Of a stretch of DNA of 64,000 nt, positions 1 through 7,405 are shown in pieces (within the stretch, counting starts at the first letter, position 1; every line of letters starts with the position of its first letter). This DNA comes from CALNYX01 sp942490925 (lineage in GTDB: Bacteria > Chlamydiota > Chlamydiia > Chlamydiales > JAAKFR01). The stretch is taken from assembly GCA_942490925.1 (NCBI GenBank), contig CALNYX010000017.1, positions 248,001 through 312,000 on the forward strand, written 5' to 3'. Position numbers and translations under genes: made by a program. The notes below the pieces were generated by a model that did not search any database, had not been told where the DNA came from, and worked only from the letters and a program-made list of their open reading frames with translations.

Positions 1-665
1 CTAATGGTCTGCAAGTTGAAGGGAAAAAAATGGTTTCAACACTTGCAACAGCTGTCAGCGCTAATCTTGAAACCATCGAGCGAGCAGTTGACGAGGGGAT
101 TGATGCTCTCATTGTTCATCATGGACTTTTTTGGAATCGCGACAAATATCAAGTTGTTGGCTCAAAGCAGAAGAAATTAAAAGCGCTTCTTGATCATGAA
201 ATTTCTTTGCTGAGTTATCATTTGCCTCTCGATGCCCACCAAGAAGTGGGAAATAATTGGCGCGCTGCAAAAGATTTGGGATGGCAAAACCTCGACGTTT
301 TTTCTGTTGGAGTGGAAGGGCGATTTAAGCCTGTTTCAATCGAAACGTTTGTTCAGCAGATGGAGAAATTCTATGGACATCCTGCCGTGACTTCGTTGGG
401 TGGAAAGTCAACAGTTGAAAGTGCAGCCCTAATTTCTGGTGGCGCATATAAGGAAATCATGGCAGCTGCAAAAGCTGGCGTAGATTGTTTCATTACGGGG
501 AATTTTGATGAACCGGCTTGGAGTATGGCCCGTGAAGAGGGAATCAACTTTTTGGCACTAGGACATAGCGCTACAGAGAGGATTGGACCACTAGCTCTGA
601 GTAGTTATCTCGAACAACACTTCCAGCTTCCTTGCCCATTTCTAGATATTAAGAATCCATTTTAG
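1..665 (+). CDS. Nif3-like dinuclear metal centre protein, 5' end outside window
   Basis: This is the C-terminal part of a Nif3/YbgI family protein. The reading frame is open from the first bases: residues NGLQVEGKK, typical of the family just before the metal-site region, are read before the first Met at position 30. That Met is therefore internal and the true start lies upstream of the window. The family metal-binding signature VHHGLFW follows, and a late GHSATE motif is present. Nif3 proteins are widespread toroidal metal proteins of poorly defined function, so no reaction is assigned. The last 17 bases overlap the convergent gene on the other strand. Family assignment is confident; function is not. 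Confidence 0.88.
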   Translation, partial: NGLQVEGKKMVSTLATAVSANLETIERAVDEGIDALIVHHGLFWNRDKYQVVGSKQKKLKALLDHEISLLSYHLPLDAHQEVGNNWRAAKDLGWQNLDVFSVGVEGRFKPVSIETFVQQMEKFYGHPAVTSLGGKSTVESAALISGGAYKEIMAAAKAGVDCFITGNFDEPAWSMAREEGINFLALGHSATERIGPLALSSYLEQHFQLPCPFLDIKNPF

Positions 666-1020
666 GCTGACCAAGCGTAATCTTACGATCACTCAAAGCA
701 CTCTTCGCAGCATCAGGAGCTTGAGCCAAAATGCGATGAGAAGTATCAGCGATATCTTGGTAGAGACCTTTTTTCATATCAGCAACCGCCGGATCTGCTG
801 AGTCAACCCTTACAGTACGATCTTTCAGAGGAAGACGATCAGGTGCGCGAATATCGCGTGCTTCCAACGCTTTTTTTGCAGCATCAGCTAAATCTTGGGG
901 AGAAACAACTTCATGTCGTTCCATGGCACGCTTCACAGCCTGCTCTTCACGTTGAAGGTATTTCTCCTTCATCTCAGCCCAATTTTCAGGCTCTCTGTGG
1001 ATCGGGTCAATTTCAGCCAT
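649..1020 (-). CDS. Small charged hypothetical protein
   Basis: A 123-residue soluble protein, rich in Glu, Lys, Arg and Ala, with no signal peptide or membrane segment; predicted mostly helical. An AGGAG ribosome site lies just before the ATG, which supports a real gene. It converges on the Nif3-like gene with a 17-bp tail overlap and is divergent from tyrS. I recognise no domain. The mix of helix-forming charged segments could suit a small structural or protein-binding role, but nothing in the sequence tests that. Confidence 0.6.
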   Translation of the reverse strand: MAEIDPIHREPENWAEMKEKYLQREEQAVKRAMERHEVVSPQDLADAAKKALEARDIRAPDRLPLKDRTVRVDSADPAVADMKKGLYQDIADTSHRILAQAPDAAKSALSDRKITLGQPKMDS

Positions 1021-1098
1021 AATAAGCTCCTTTACAATTGCTTTCCCAAACGCCTATTATAGATAAATAGTTTTTTTGTGAAACAAGGAATATCAAAA

Positions 1099-2337
1099 AT
1101 GAAAAATGTCCTTACATTACTGGAAGAGAGAGGGTTAATTGATGCTCTCACCAGCCATGACCTTGAAGAGGTCTTGGAAAAACCGTGCACAGTCTACGTC
1201 GGCTTCGATCCAACAGCCGATAGTTTGCACATTGGAAACCTGGTTGCAATCATGGGATTGGCCTGGCTTCAAAAGTTTGGACATCGTCCGATTGCCCTAG
1301 TTGGTGGAGCCACTGGAATGGTGGGTGATCCTTCAGGTAAAAGTGTTGAGCGCAACTTGCTCGATCATACGGCAATTGAATACAATCTCAAAGGAATCAG
1401 TCGCTCACTGCGGGCTGTTCTCAAAGATGTGACCGTTCTTAATAACTACGATTGGTTTTCTGAATTTCGCATGATCGATTTTTTGCGAGATGTGGGTAAG
1501 CACTTTCGGATGGGAACCATGCTTGCTAAAGAGAGCGTCAAAACGCGATTAGCTTCAGATGAAGGTCTCAGTTTTACAGAGTTTAGCTATCAATTGTTGC
1601 AAGGGTATGACTTCCTACATCTATACGATAACCATGAAGTTATTTTGCAAATGGGTGGAAGTGACCAGTGGGGAAATATTACAGCTGGAACTGAACTTGT
1701 GCGCAAGATGCGAGGTCAATCAGTCTATGGAATGACCTTCCCCTTATTAACAAGGAGCGATGGAAAAAAATTCGGTAAGAGTGAAGAGGGAACCATTTGG
1801 CTCAATAGCGATAGACTTTCGCCTTACGACTTTTATCAGTACTTCTATCGCATGCCTGATGCAGATGTTCCAAAAATGTTGAAGATGTTGACCTTCTTGG
1901 AATTAGAAGAAATTGAGCAGATCGTTGCAGATAAAATGCCAAATGGCATGCAAAAACGATTGGCTGAAGAAGTAACGCGTTTGGTACATGGAGAGGAGGG
2001 AGTGCGTGCAGCGCAAAAGATTACTGAGGCGGCAAAACCGGGCGCCGAGACCACTCTGAGCAAGGAAGTGCTCTCTGCACTTGCAACTGAACTGCCGAGC
2101 AAAACGCTTGGATTGAGTGATGTGATCGGCACAAAATTACTCGATCTTTACGTTGCTGTTGGCATGTTAACGAGTAAAGGAGAAGCACGCCGATTGATTG
2201 CAAATGGAGGTGCATATTTGAACAACAAAAAAGTGGTCGATGAGCACTTTGTGATCGAAAATAGCCATCTAATTGAGCAACAATTTCTTCTTTTGCAAGT
2301 TGGTAAAAAGAAGAAAATGGTAATTTCTATCGAGTGA
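1099..2337 (+). CDS. tyrS: Tyrosine--tRNA ligase
   Basis: Class I aminoacyl-tRNA synthetase that charges tRNA-Tyr; 412 residues from this start, normal for bacterial TyrS. The HIGN form of the HIGH motif is near residue 45 and the KMSKS-type loop is KFGKS near residue 230. The QMGGSDQWGN tyrosine/ATP pocket motif is present, and the C-terminus carries an S4-like RNA-binding domain (GEARRLIANGG region). A GTG at 1078 is possible in frame, but an AAGGA ribosome site at about 1085 lies at proper distance from the ATG at 1099, and MKNVL is a typical TyrS beginning. A tRNA-Tyr gene lies in this window at 25.9 kb. Confidence 0.97.
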   Translation: MKNVLTLLEERGLIDALTSHDLEEVLEKPCTVYVGFDPTADSLHIGNLVAIMGLAWLQKFGHRPIALVGGATGMVGDPSGKSVERNLLDHTAIEYNLKGISRSLRAVLKDVTVLNNYDWFSEFRMIDFLRDVGKHFRMGTMLAKESVKTRLASDEGLSFTEFSYQLLQGYDFLHLYDNHEVILQMGGSDQWGNITAGTELVRKMRGQSVYGMTFPLLTRSDGKKFGKSEEGTIWLNSDRLSPYDFYQYFYRMPDADVPKMLKMLTFLELEEIEQIVADKMPNGMQKRLAEEVTRLVHGEEGVRAAQKITEAAKPGAETTLSKEVLSALATELPSKTLGLSDVIGTKLLDLYVAVGMLTSKGEARRLIANGGAYLNNKKVVDEHFVIENSHLIEQQFLLLQVGKKKKMVISIE

Positions 2338-2362
2338 AAAGTGTTTTTTTTGAAAAAATCGC

Positions 2363-2390
2363 TTGAACCGAATGTCACGATCGTTATTAT
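2363..2390 (+). promoter_or_regulatory. Promoter for the HU/IHF gene
   Basis: TTGAAC at 2363-2368 and TATTAT at 2385-2390 are 16 bp apart, close to the sigma-70/sigma-66 consensus. They sit in the 120-bp gap between tyrS and the HU gene, giving a leader of about 60 nt that ends with a GGGAGGA ribosome site. Confidence 0.55.
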
Positions 2391-2457
2391 ACAGCTATAA
2401 ATCAACTAAGTATGTTATCTCTCAAGGATAACCAGCTCAACTAGGGAGGAAATCGCA

Positions 2458-2751
2458 ATGGCCACAATGACAAAGAAGAAGTTGATTACGACTATTTCAC
2501 AAGACCACGGAATTCATCCGAATCATGTCCGTACTGTTATCCAAAACTTTTTGGATAAAATGACAGACGCGCTAGCTAATGGCGATCGTTTAGAATTTAG
2601 AGATTTTGGTGTGCTACAAGTTGTAGAAAGAAAGCCAAAAATTGGACGCAATCCGAAAAATGCATCTGTGCCTATTCACATTCCTGCACGCCGGGCTGTG
2701 AAATTCACACCAGGTAAAAAGATGCGCCGTTTAATCGAAAAGAGTAAATAG
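2458..2751 (+). CDS. HU/IHF-family DNA-binding protein
   Basis: A 97-residue basic protein of the bacterial histone-like HU/IHF family. It binds and bends DNA as a dimer in the nucleoid. The core family signature is visible: LEFRDFGVLQVVERKPKIGRNP, then the beta-arm and PARRAVKFTPGKKMR C-terminus. A strong ribosome site (GGGAGGA) precedes the ATG, and the gene has its own promoter. The next gene follows 17 bp later, probably in the same transcript. In Chlamydia an HU/IHF gene is likewise followed by a hypothetical gene. HU and IHF subunits cannot be told apart safely here. Confidence 0.93.
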   Translation: MATMTKKKLITTISQDHGIHPNHVRTVIQNFLDKMTDALANGDRLEFRDFGVLQVVERKPKIGRNPKNASVPIHIPARRAVKFTPGKKMRRLIEKSK

Positions 2752-2768
2752 TAAGAACGTGAGCGGTC

Positions 2769-3869
2769 ATGCCTGCACAGGAAACTTATCTCTCCTCACT
2801 GAGAGAATTATTGCAACAGGACAAGGCTGATCCCGATTTAGTCCGTCGATTAGGTGTTTCACCTTTCATTCAAGAGCATGAGCTTGCAAGAGCAAGCTAT
2901 GCTCTTTTGTGTCAAAGGGAGGGGCTTAAGCCTCTCCCTCTGAAGCTTTCACAGACCACTTCTGGAGCAGTTCCCCTGTTTAGCCGAGGCTTTTTCCCTT
3001 GGGGAGGTTTGCCCTATCCAAAAGAGCACGCACAACTTGGCGTCCTGATCCAATCTCTTGGAGAAAAAGAGATTGCCCACAAGATGGGAGAGTGGCAGCG
3101 TGCAACACTTGACCACAACTCTCGTCCCATTACCTCACTTTTTAGTCAGGAAAAAGGAGGAAGTGATGCTCAACTTGAAGATGCCAATCGCGCTTTTTTT
3201 CAAACCTTTGAGCAATCACCTCAATTGCCCTCACACTTTGTCGATAAAAGCCTTGGGCTTGTAAGAAAGTGCTCTGAAGAGCAGACAGTTCTTTGTGTTG
3301 GCTCTGGATGTAAGAGTGGAATGGGAGCCTTCTTGAAAGGTGGGGGAGGGATTCTCAACTACGGTCCCCAAATCTCTTCAATTGGAGATTGTTCAGGCTT
3401 TGGGCTCGCAGGAAGAGCTCAGAACTTTCATACAGAAGAGGAGTTTTTCCTCTGCTATCAATGCCGCTTAGCAGCTCCACATGAGCGCAATACAGGCTTT
3501 CCAAACCTCCAAGACTCTGGATACAGCGCTCTTTGGATGTATACTCAACAAACCTTTCGAAATAACACTCTGTTGACCGATTGCCGCTTTGAAGGGCTCA
3601 GACCGCTCAGTGAAGTTTCATTTGTCTTCTTTGGAAAAGGAGAGGGGTGTGTCGTGGCAAAAAGTCACAGATTAACTCCTCGCTCCCTTGATCGTTATCA
3701 AGGGCCAGCTCAACCATTTGAAATCGAAGGAGTTTGTGTTGAAGCGCGCAAAGGACTTGGGCAGATGCAAATAATCCCCCTAGCTGGAGATGAGAGTTTT
3801 TGGGGAGCAGACTTTCTCATTGCCTTTCATGTAGAAGACAAGGAAATTCAGTTTACTCTGTCCAGTTGA
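2769..3869 (+). CDS. Conserved chlamydial hypothetical protein (CT266-like position)
   Basis: A 366-residue soluble protein with no signal peptide. It has several Cys residues (for example CVGSGCKSG, and CYQCRLAAPHE with a CxxC pair) and many Gly-rich turns; a Cys-His cluster around residues 190-240 could bind metal, but this is inference. I recognise no named domain. The position directly after an HU/IHF gene matches, from memory, the Chlamydia hypothetical CT266 next to CT267. The gene probably shares the HU transcript. Its last 17 bases overlap the convergent TM2-domain gene. Confidence 0.75.
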   Translation: MPAQETYLSSLRELLQQDKADPDLVRRLGVSPFIQEHELARASYALLCQREGLKPLPLKLSQTTSGAVPLFSRGFFPWGGLPYPKEHAQLGVLIQSLGEKEIAHKMGEWQRATLDHNSRPITSLFSQEKGGSDAQLEDANRAFFQTFEQSPQLPSHFVDKSLGLVRKCSEEQTVLCVGSGCKSGMGAFLKGGGGILNYGPQISSIGDCSGFGLAGRAQNFHTEEEFFLCYQCRLAAPHERNTGFPNLQDSGYSALWMYTQQTFRNNTLLTDCRFEGLRPLSEVSFVFFGKGEGCVVAKSHRLTPRSLDRYQGPAQPFEIEGVCVEARKGLGQMQIIPLAGDESFWGADFLIAFHVEDKEIQFTLSS

Positions 3870-4062
3870 TACCACGGAATTGAAATTTCGTTGCGATCAA
3901 GATGATATCGATCAGCCACAAAATTCCGAATAATCCCCCAGTCACCAACTTCAAAATGCCAATCCACACATGCCCCATGATGAAGCGATCGATTCCAAGG
4001 GTTCCAAAGAAGATCGACATCAAAAGACAGAGCAGCCAATTTACATTACGAGGTTGTTCCAT
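3853..4062 (-). CDS. TM2-domain small membrane protein
   Basis: A 69-residue protein with two hydrophobic helices around a short polar turn containing the GxxGxDRFxxG element (GTLGIDRFIMGHVWIG), the hallmark of TM2-domain proteins. It is expected in the inner membrane; the role of the family is unknown. I start it at MEQPRN because the longer frame adds a non-conserved polar tail. A TATAAT box on this strand (4075-4070) ends only 7 nt before this ATG and there is no good ribosome site, so a leaderless transcript is possible. It converges with the upstream hypothetical gene. Confidence 0.85.
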   Translation of the reverse strand: MEQPRNVNWLLCLLMSIFFGTLGIDRFIMGHVWIGILKLVTGGLFGILWLIDIILIATKFQFRGINWTE

Positions 4063-4090
4063 AAACCTTATTATAATCGAATTATCATAA

Positions 4091-4259
4091 AGGAGTCTTC
4101 TAAAACCTCTCACGTTGGATCTAGCACCGAGCTTTTAGCCAGACTGTCATTCTCGTCCTCACTAACTCACAAGGAGTTAGTATCTGTCTCCGAATTTAGT
4201 TCTGGCAAAAATATCGATACAATCTCCAATATGAGCGTTTTTAAGAGCCTCCTAAGGAG
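4091..4259. repeat. Dispersed palindromic repeat, copy 1 (degenerate)
   Basis: The left end (from 4091) and right end (to 4259) are imperfect inverted repeats of about 50 bp around a central stem-loop ACTAACTCACAAGGAGTTAG at 4161-4180. The reverse complement aligns along its full length with the copy at 20267-20428 (same ends, same TAAATTCGGAG stretch, same central hairpin). It fills the leader of the M29 aminopeptidase gene and its right end provides that gene's AAGGAG ribosome site. Confidence 0.75.
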
Positions 4260-4266
4260 TCTACCC

Positions 4267-5409
4267 ATGCGCGATCCACGTCTTCAAAAAATGGCACAAG
4301 TACTTGTAAATTACTCACTTGAAGTAAAAGACGGGGATTTAGTTTGGTTGATGTCGGAAATGGAAGGAATGCCACTGCATGAAGCGCTTTACGAGGAGCT
4401 GATCAAAGCTGGAGGGCATGTGATGAACACCTTTCTCGACTCTCGTTTTGATGAGATATTCTTCAAGTATGCATCAGACAAGCAGTTAGAGCGCGTCTGT
4501 CCAATGCTCATGCATAATACCGAGATTTGCAACAAGCGCATCAGGTTGATTGGCCCTTCGAATACGCGAGCACTTGCCAATGTAGACCCCAAAAAGCAGG
4601 CTTTGATGAGCAAAGCGCGTGGCCCACTGCTAGCCAAAATGATGGATCGCTCTGCTAAGGGAGAGGTTGATTGGGTTGTGACTCTCTGTCCAACGCAAGC
4701 AGGAGCTCAAGAGGCGAATAGCGGCCTTCTAGAGTATACAGATTTTGTGTTCAGAGCGGCGCATCTTGATGAAGAAGATCCAGTCGCCTTCTTGCGTGAT
4801 ACTGAGAAGAAGCAACAGAAAGTGATCGACTATCTTCAGGACAAAAAAGAGCTCCACTTCAAGACTCCTTTTGGAACAGATCTTCTTGTTAATGTTGAGG
4901 GGATGAAATGGATGAATTCGTGTGGCAAGCGAAACTTTCCAGATGGTGAGGTTTTTACAGGTCCTAATCTCAATGCGGCTGACGGGGGAGTCAATGGGGT
5001 TGTGAAGTATACTTTCCCAGCGATCTGGCAAAATACGCTAGTTGAAGAGGTTGAGCTTACCTTCGAAAAGGGCGTTGTTGTCAAGGCGACAGCCTCTAAG
5101 AACCAAGACTTCTTGCGCGCTATTTTGCAACAAGATGAAGGGGCATCACGCCTTGGTGAAATCGCCATTGGCACCAACTACAAGATTGATACATTCACCC
5201 AAAATATCCTATTCGATGAGAAGATCGGAGGGACTTTCCACGCAGCTCTTGGGGCAGGCTATCCAGAGACTGGTAATTGTAACAAATCGAGCCTCCACTG
5301 GGATATGATCTGTGATCTTCGAGATGGAGGCACCATTGAAGCGGATGGCGATGTTTTTTCCAAAGATGGAGCGTTTCTTTCCAAGGATTGGCCTCAAAAA
5401 TCTCGCTGA
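4267..5409 (+). CDS. M29-family aminopeptidase
   Basis: A 380-residue metallo-aminopeptidase of family M29 (AmpS/thermophilic aminopeptidase type), cutting N-terminal residues from peptides in the cytosol. The expected metal-ligand motifs occur in order: GEIAIGTN (Glu), then DEKIGGTFHAALG (Glu and His), then the LHWDMICD pair (His and Asp). The longest frame begins at 3970 but runs through a repeat element; the ATG at 4267 has AAGGAG at 4254-4259 and gives the usual family length and N-terminus. A copy of the palindromic repeat makes up its leader. The gene is followed at once by a macrodomain remnant. Confidence 0.92.
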   Translation: MRDPRLQKMAQVLVNYSLEVKDGDLVWLMSEMEGMPLHEALYEELIKAGGHVMNTFLDSRFDEIFFKYASDKQLERVCPMLMHNTEICNKRIRLIGPSNTRALANVDPKKQALMSKARGPLLAKMMDRSAKGEVDWVVTLCPTQAGAQEANSGLLEYTDFVFRAAHLDEEDPVAFLRDTEKKQQKVIDYLQDKKELHFKTPFGTDLLVNVEGMKWMNSCGKRNFPDGEVFTGPNLNAADGGVNGVVKYTFPAIWQNTLVEEVELTFEKGVVVKATASKNQDFLRAILQQDEGASRLGEIAIGTNYKIDTFTQNILFDEKIGGTFHAALGAGYPETGNCNKSSLHWDMICDLRDGGTIEADGDVFSKDGAFLSKDWPQKSR

Positions 5410-5591
5410 AAAAAGCTAGCATCTTTGCAAATCCTCCAACGTTGATAGTTGAGCTTTTCCATGAAGTGTTGCAAGAAGCTACGATTCAGGGACATTTTAA
5501 AAAGGTTGTGTTTGCAATCTATTGCCCAAAAACCAGCGAAGAGGCAAACTACCAGGCTTTCCAGGAGAAGTTTGGTGGTTGCACAAGTTAG
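5410..5591 (+). pseudogene. Remnant of a macrodomain/PARG-like gene (C-terminal end only)
   Basis: After the aminopeptidase stop an open frame reads SIFANPPTLIVELFHEVLQE and then HFKKVVFAIYCPKTSE before a stop at 5591. This matches the C-terminal end of TIGR02452/DUF2263 microbial poly(ADP-ribose) glycohydrolase-like macrodomains (GCGxFxNPP, then FKxVVFAI). No start codon or N-terminal half exists in this frame. The neighbouring gene holds the N-terminal half of the same fold, so a tandem duplication followed by decay is likely. The next gene's start lies within the last bases of this remnant. Confidence 0.6.
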
Positions 5592-6783
5592 TCGCTGTTT
5601 TCAGCGTTGTGAAGAGTTAGGGATTTCGAAAGAGCAATTAAAAGTGACCGCAGTTGCAATCCCATTGATTGTAGGGGTTGCCGCTTTCATTTTTGGTGGC
5701 ATGCACTTTATCAACATTTGGGGAAGCCCCACAGGCATTGGTCTCATGGCTGGTGGCTTGTCAGCGATTGCGATTGACGGTTTGATTGCCGCCTATGTTT
5801 TTCGCGAACAATCAAGTGAAGAACCTTCTCAATCGCGTAGATCCTCCAGGAGTAGTACAGATGAGAGTCCGTCGCGTGCGCGTACACTCGATTTAACTGG
5901 GGAGTATGGCAGCACTTCTAAAGGGGTTACAGCATCTCATACACCAAGAAGAAATTTATCAGGCTGTAGAGCAACAGTTAGGCAGCCAGAATGGTTATTT
6001 AATGCTCCTGCACCGAATTCACCTTTTAAGCGTCATGTTTCTGCTGAGGGAGTTGACGAAGCTTCAGATGAAGAAGTGGTTGAGGAAGTTGACGAAGCTT
6101 CAGGTAGAGAAGAAGAGCCTCTACAACCAGCTGTGCCTGTTCCTATAGAGAATCTTTTTATGAGTGGAAATGGACTTGCTCGCGTGTTGACGGGAGCTAA
6201 GAAGTCAGGGGAACCTTTCAAGGAAGAACTAGCAAGCGTGAAAATCACTTCAGCGTCTGTTTTAACAACGATTGGAACATATTCAACGATTTTTGAAGAG
6301 CGAGAGGGAGATCAGTTGACACTCCTTCTTGAATTATTAGCAGATGATGTTCATACCGTTCCCTGTGGAATTAATATAGCGCATCGTACAGTGATTGGAG
6401 GAGGCGTCAGGCGTGGTGGGAAAGGTAACGAAGAGGAGCTTTGCCGTCGTACGAATCTTTATGTTGATTTACAGCGTATAACTTATCCTTTGGATTCATT
6501 AGATATTATCTATCATCCTAAAATTCGTATCTTACGCGAAATAACTAGCTATGAAGAGATTACTAATCCTCAGCAAGTGGCATTTGTTTCTGTTGTCACC
6601 CCTGAGGAGGATGGAATGTTAATGATATTGAGTACACTCGTAACAAATAATCATCGCAACATCATTTTACGAGGGAAAAAAGGAGATTATCCGATGCTTG
6701 AGGAGAATGAATTTAGGGGGCAGTTTCGCAAAGTCATCTTCATTCCGAACACAGGCCAAACGAACAGATCTGGTAAGTTGTAA
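5575..6783 (+). CDS. Candidate Inc-like membrane protein with macrodomain/PARG-like C-terminus
   Basis: About 402 residues from a GTG with AGGAG at 5563-5567; the ATG at 5449 is in frame but runs over the upstream remnant. Two hydrophobic stretches (roughly residues 23-43 and 53-76) separated by a short loop form the bilobed hairpin typical of chlamydial inclusion-membrane proteins. A Ser/Arg- and Glu-rich linker follows. The C-terminal part has NIAHRTVIGGGVRRGGKG and EEELCRRTNLY, which resemble the ADP-ribose-binding GGG loop and QEExLxRRSxLY motif of TIGR02452 PARG-like proteins; it ends with GQFRKVIFIPNTG. The usual GCGxFxNPP segment is missing or greatly shortened. Substrate and location are inference: a secreted effector acting on ADP-ribose is plausible. 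The tail overlaps dsbB by 44 bp. Confidence 0.65.
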   Translation: MVAQVSRCFQRCEELGISKEQLKVTAVAIPLIVGVAAFIFGGMHFINIWGSPTGIGLMAGGLSAIAIDGLIAAYVFREQSSEEPSQSRRSSRSSTDESPSRARTLDLTGEYGSTSKGVTASHTPRRNLSGCRATVRQPEWLFNAPAPNSPFKRHVSAEGVDEASDEEVVEEVDEASGREEEPLQPAVPVPIENLFMSGNGLARVLTGAKKSGEPFKEELASVKITSASVLTTIGTYSTIFEEREGDQLTLLLELLADDVHTVPCGINIAHRTVIGGGVRRGGKGNEEELCRRTNLYVDLQRITYPLDSLDIIYHPKIRILREITSYEEITNPQQVAFVSVVTPEEDGMLMILSTLVTNNHRNIILRGKKGDYPMLEENEFRGQFRKVIFIPNTGQTNRSGKL

Positions 6784-7237
6784 GGATATTGATGAAGGCG
6801 ACTGTAAAAATGGCATAGAACGCCAGATGGCACCACCAGTTCATTGCTTTTGACTCTATCTTACTGTTGAAGATAAGCATGAGAAGTGCATTGTAAATGA
6901 TCGACGTCCCAAAAATAATGAATGACCAGGTGTAGAGACTCAGACCCCAAAATGGAATCCCAAACGTGGGAAAGTTCGGACACGCATGCAGAGCCATCTG
7001 TCTAAGGGCAATAAATCCTCCAAAAACAGCAAACAAAATAGCTAGGGCATAATGCGCCTTTTGAATGCCAAAGCGCAAGTTAAGTAGAACACTTGCTGCG
7101 ACTCCTAACATCCCGATGCGCTGTAATAAGCAGAGAGGGCAGGGAACTTCGTGGTTAAAGATCTGCAAGTAGAGCGCTCCAAACAAGATTCCAGATAGAA
7201 TAAGCGCCTCTAGGGCATTGAGGTTTTTCTCTGTCAT
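6740..7237 (-). CDS. dsbB: Disulfide bond formation protein B
   Basis: About 165 residues with four hydrophobic helices, the layout of DsbB/BdbC quinone-linked thiol oxidoreductases that reoxidise the periplasmic dithiol oxidase. The CxxC motif VPCPLCLLQR is present after the first helix. The second periplasmic loop shows only one clear Cys (HACPNF); two further Cys are near the C-terminus (ICSFGLC). I start at MTEKNL; the longer frame adds 12 polar residues. It follows a small membrane gene with a 4-bp overlap. Disulfide formation matters in chlamydiae for the cross-linked outer membrane. The tail overlaps the convergent Inc-like gene. Confidence 0.85.
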   Translation of the reverse strand: MTEKNLNALEALILSGILFGALYLQIFNHEVPCPLCLLQRIGMLGVAASVLLNLRFGIQKAHYALAILFAVFGGFIALRQMALHACPNFPTFGIPFWGLSLYTWSFIIFGTSIIYNALLMLIFNSKIESKAMNWWCHLAFYAIFTVAFINILTTYQICSFGLCSE

Positions 7238-7386
7238 AGATCGACTCGCAGAGTATCTGTCATGTGATGCCACAGAACTAGGGTTGAAAGAACAAGACCT
7301 ATGATCAACAGGAGGATAGTCCAGGAACGTTGTTTGCAGTAGAGAGTTGCTATCGAGCTGGAGAAAAGCAGAAAGAGAAATGCCAT
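7234..7386 (-). CDS. Small hydrophobic protein
   Basis: About 50 residues with two hydrophobic segments and a short charged tail, so a small inner-membrane protein. The ATG at 7386 is taken; a TTG at 7422 would add 12 residues and overlap the transporter gene. The stop overlaps the dsbB start, which suggests translational coupling. No family recognised. It could be a DsbB partner, but only the position suggests this. Confidence 0.5.
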   Translation of the reverse strand: MAFLFLLFSSSIATLYCKQRSWTILLLIIGLVLSTLVLWHHMTDTLRVDL

Positions 7387-7405
7387 AAGCTCTTTGTAAA
7401 AAAAC

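Noticed and set aside
3970..4266. Upstream extension of the M29 aminopeptidase
   Set aside because: It covers the TM2 gene on the other strand and a palindromic repeat; the family length fits ATG 4267.
5449..5574. Longer start for the Inc-macrodomain gene (ATG 5449)
   Set aside because: The extra 42 residues lie over the macrodomain remnant in another frame and are Arg/Lys-rich without family likeness; the GTG at 5575 has a better ribosome site.
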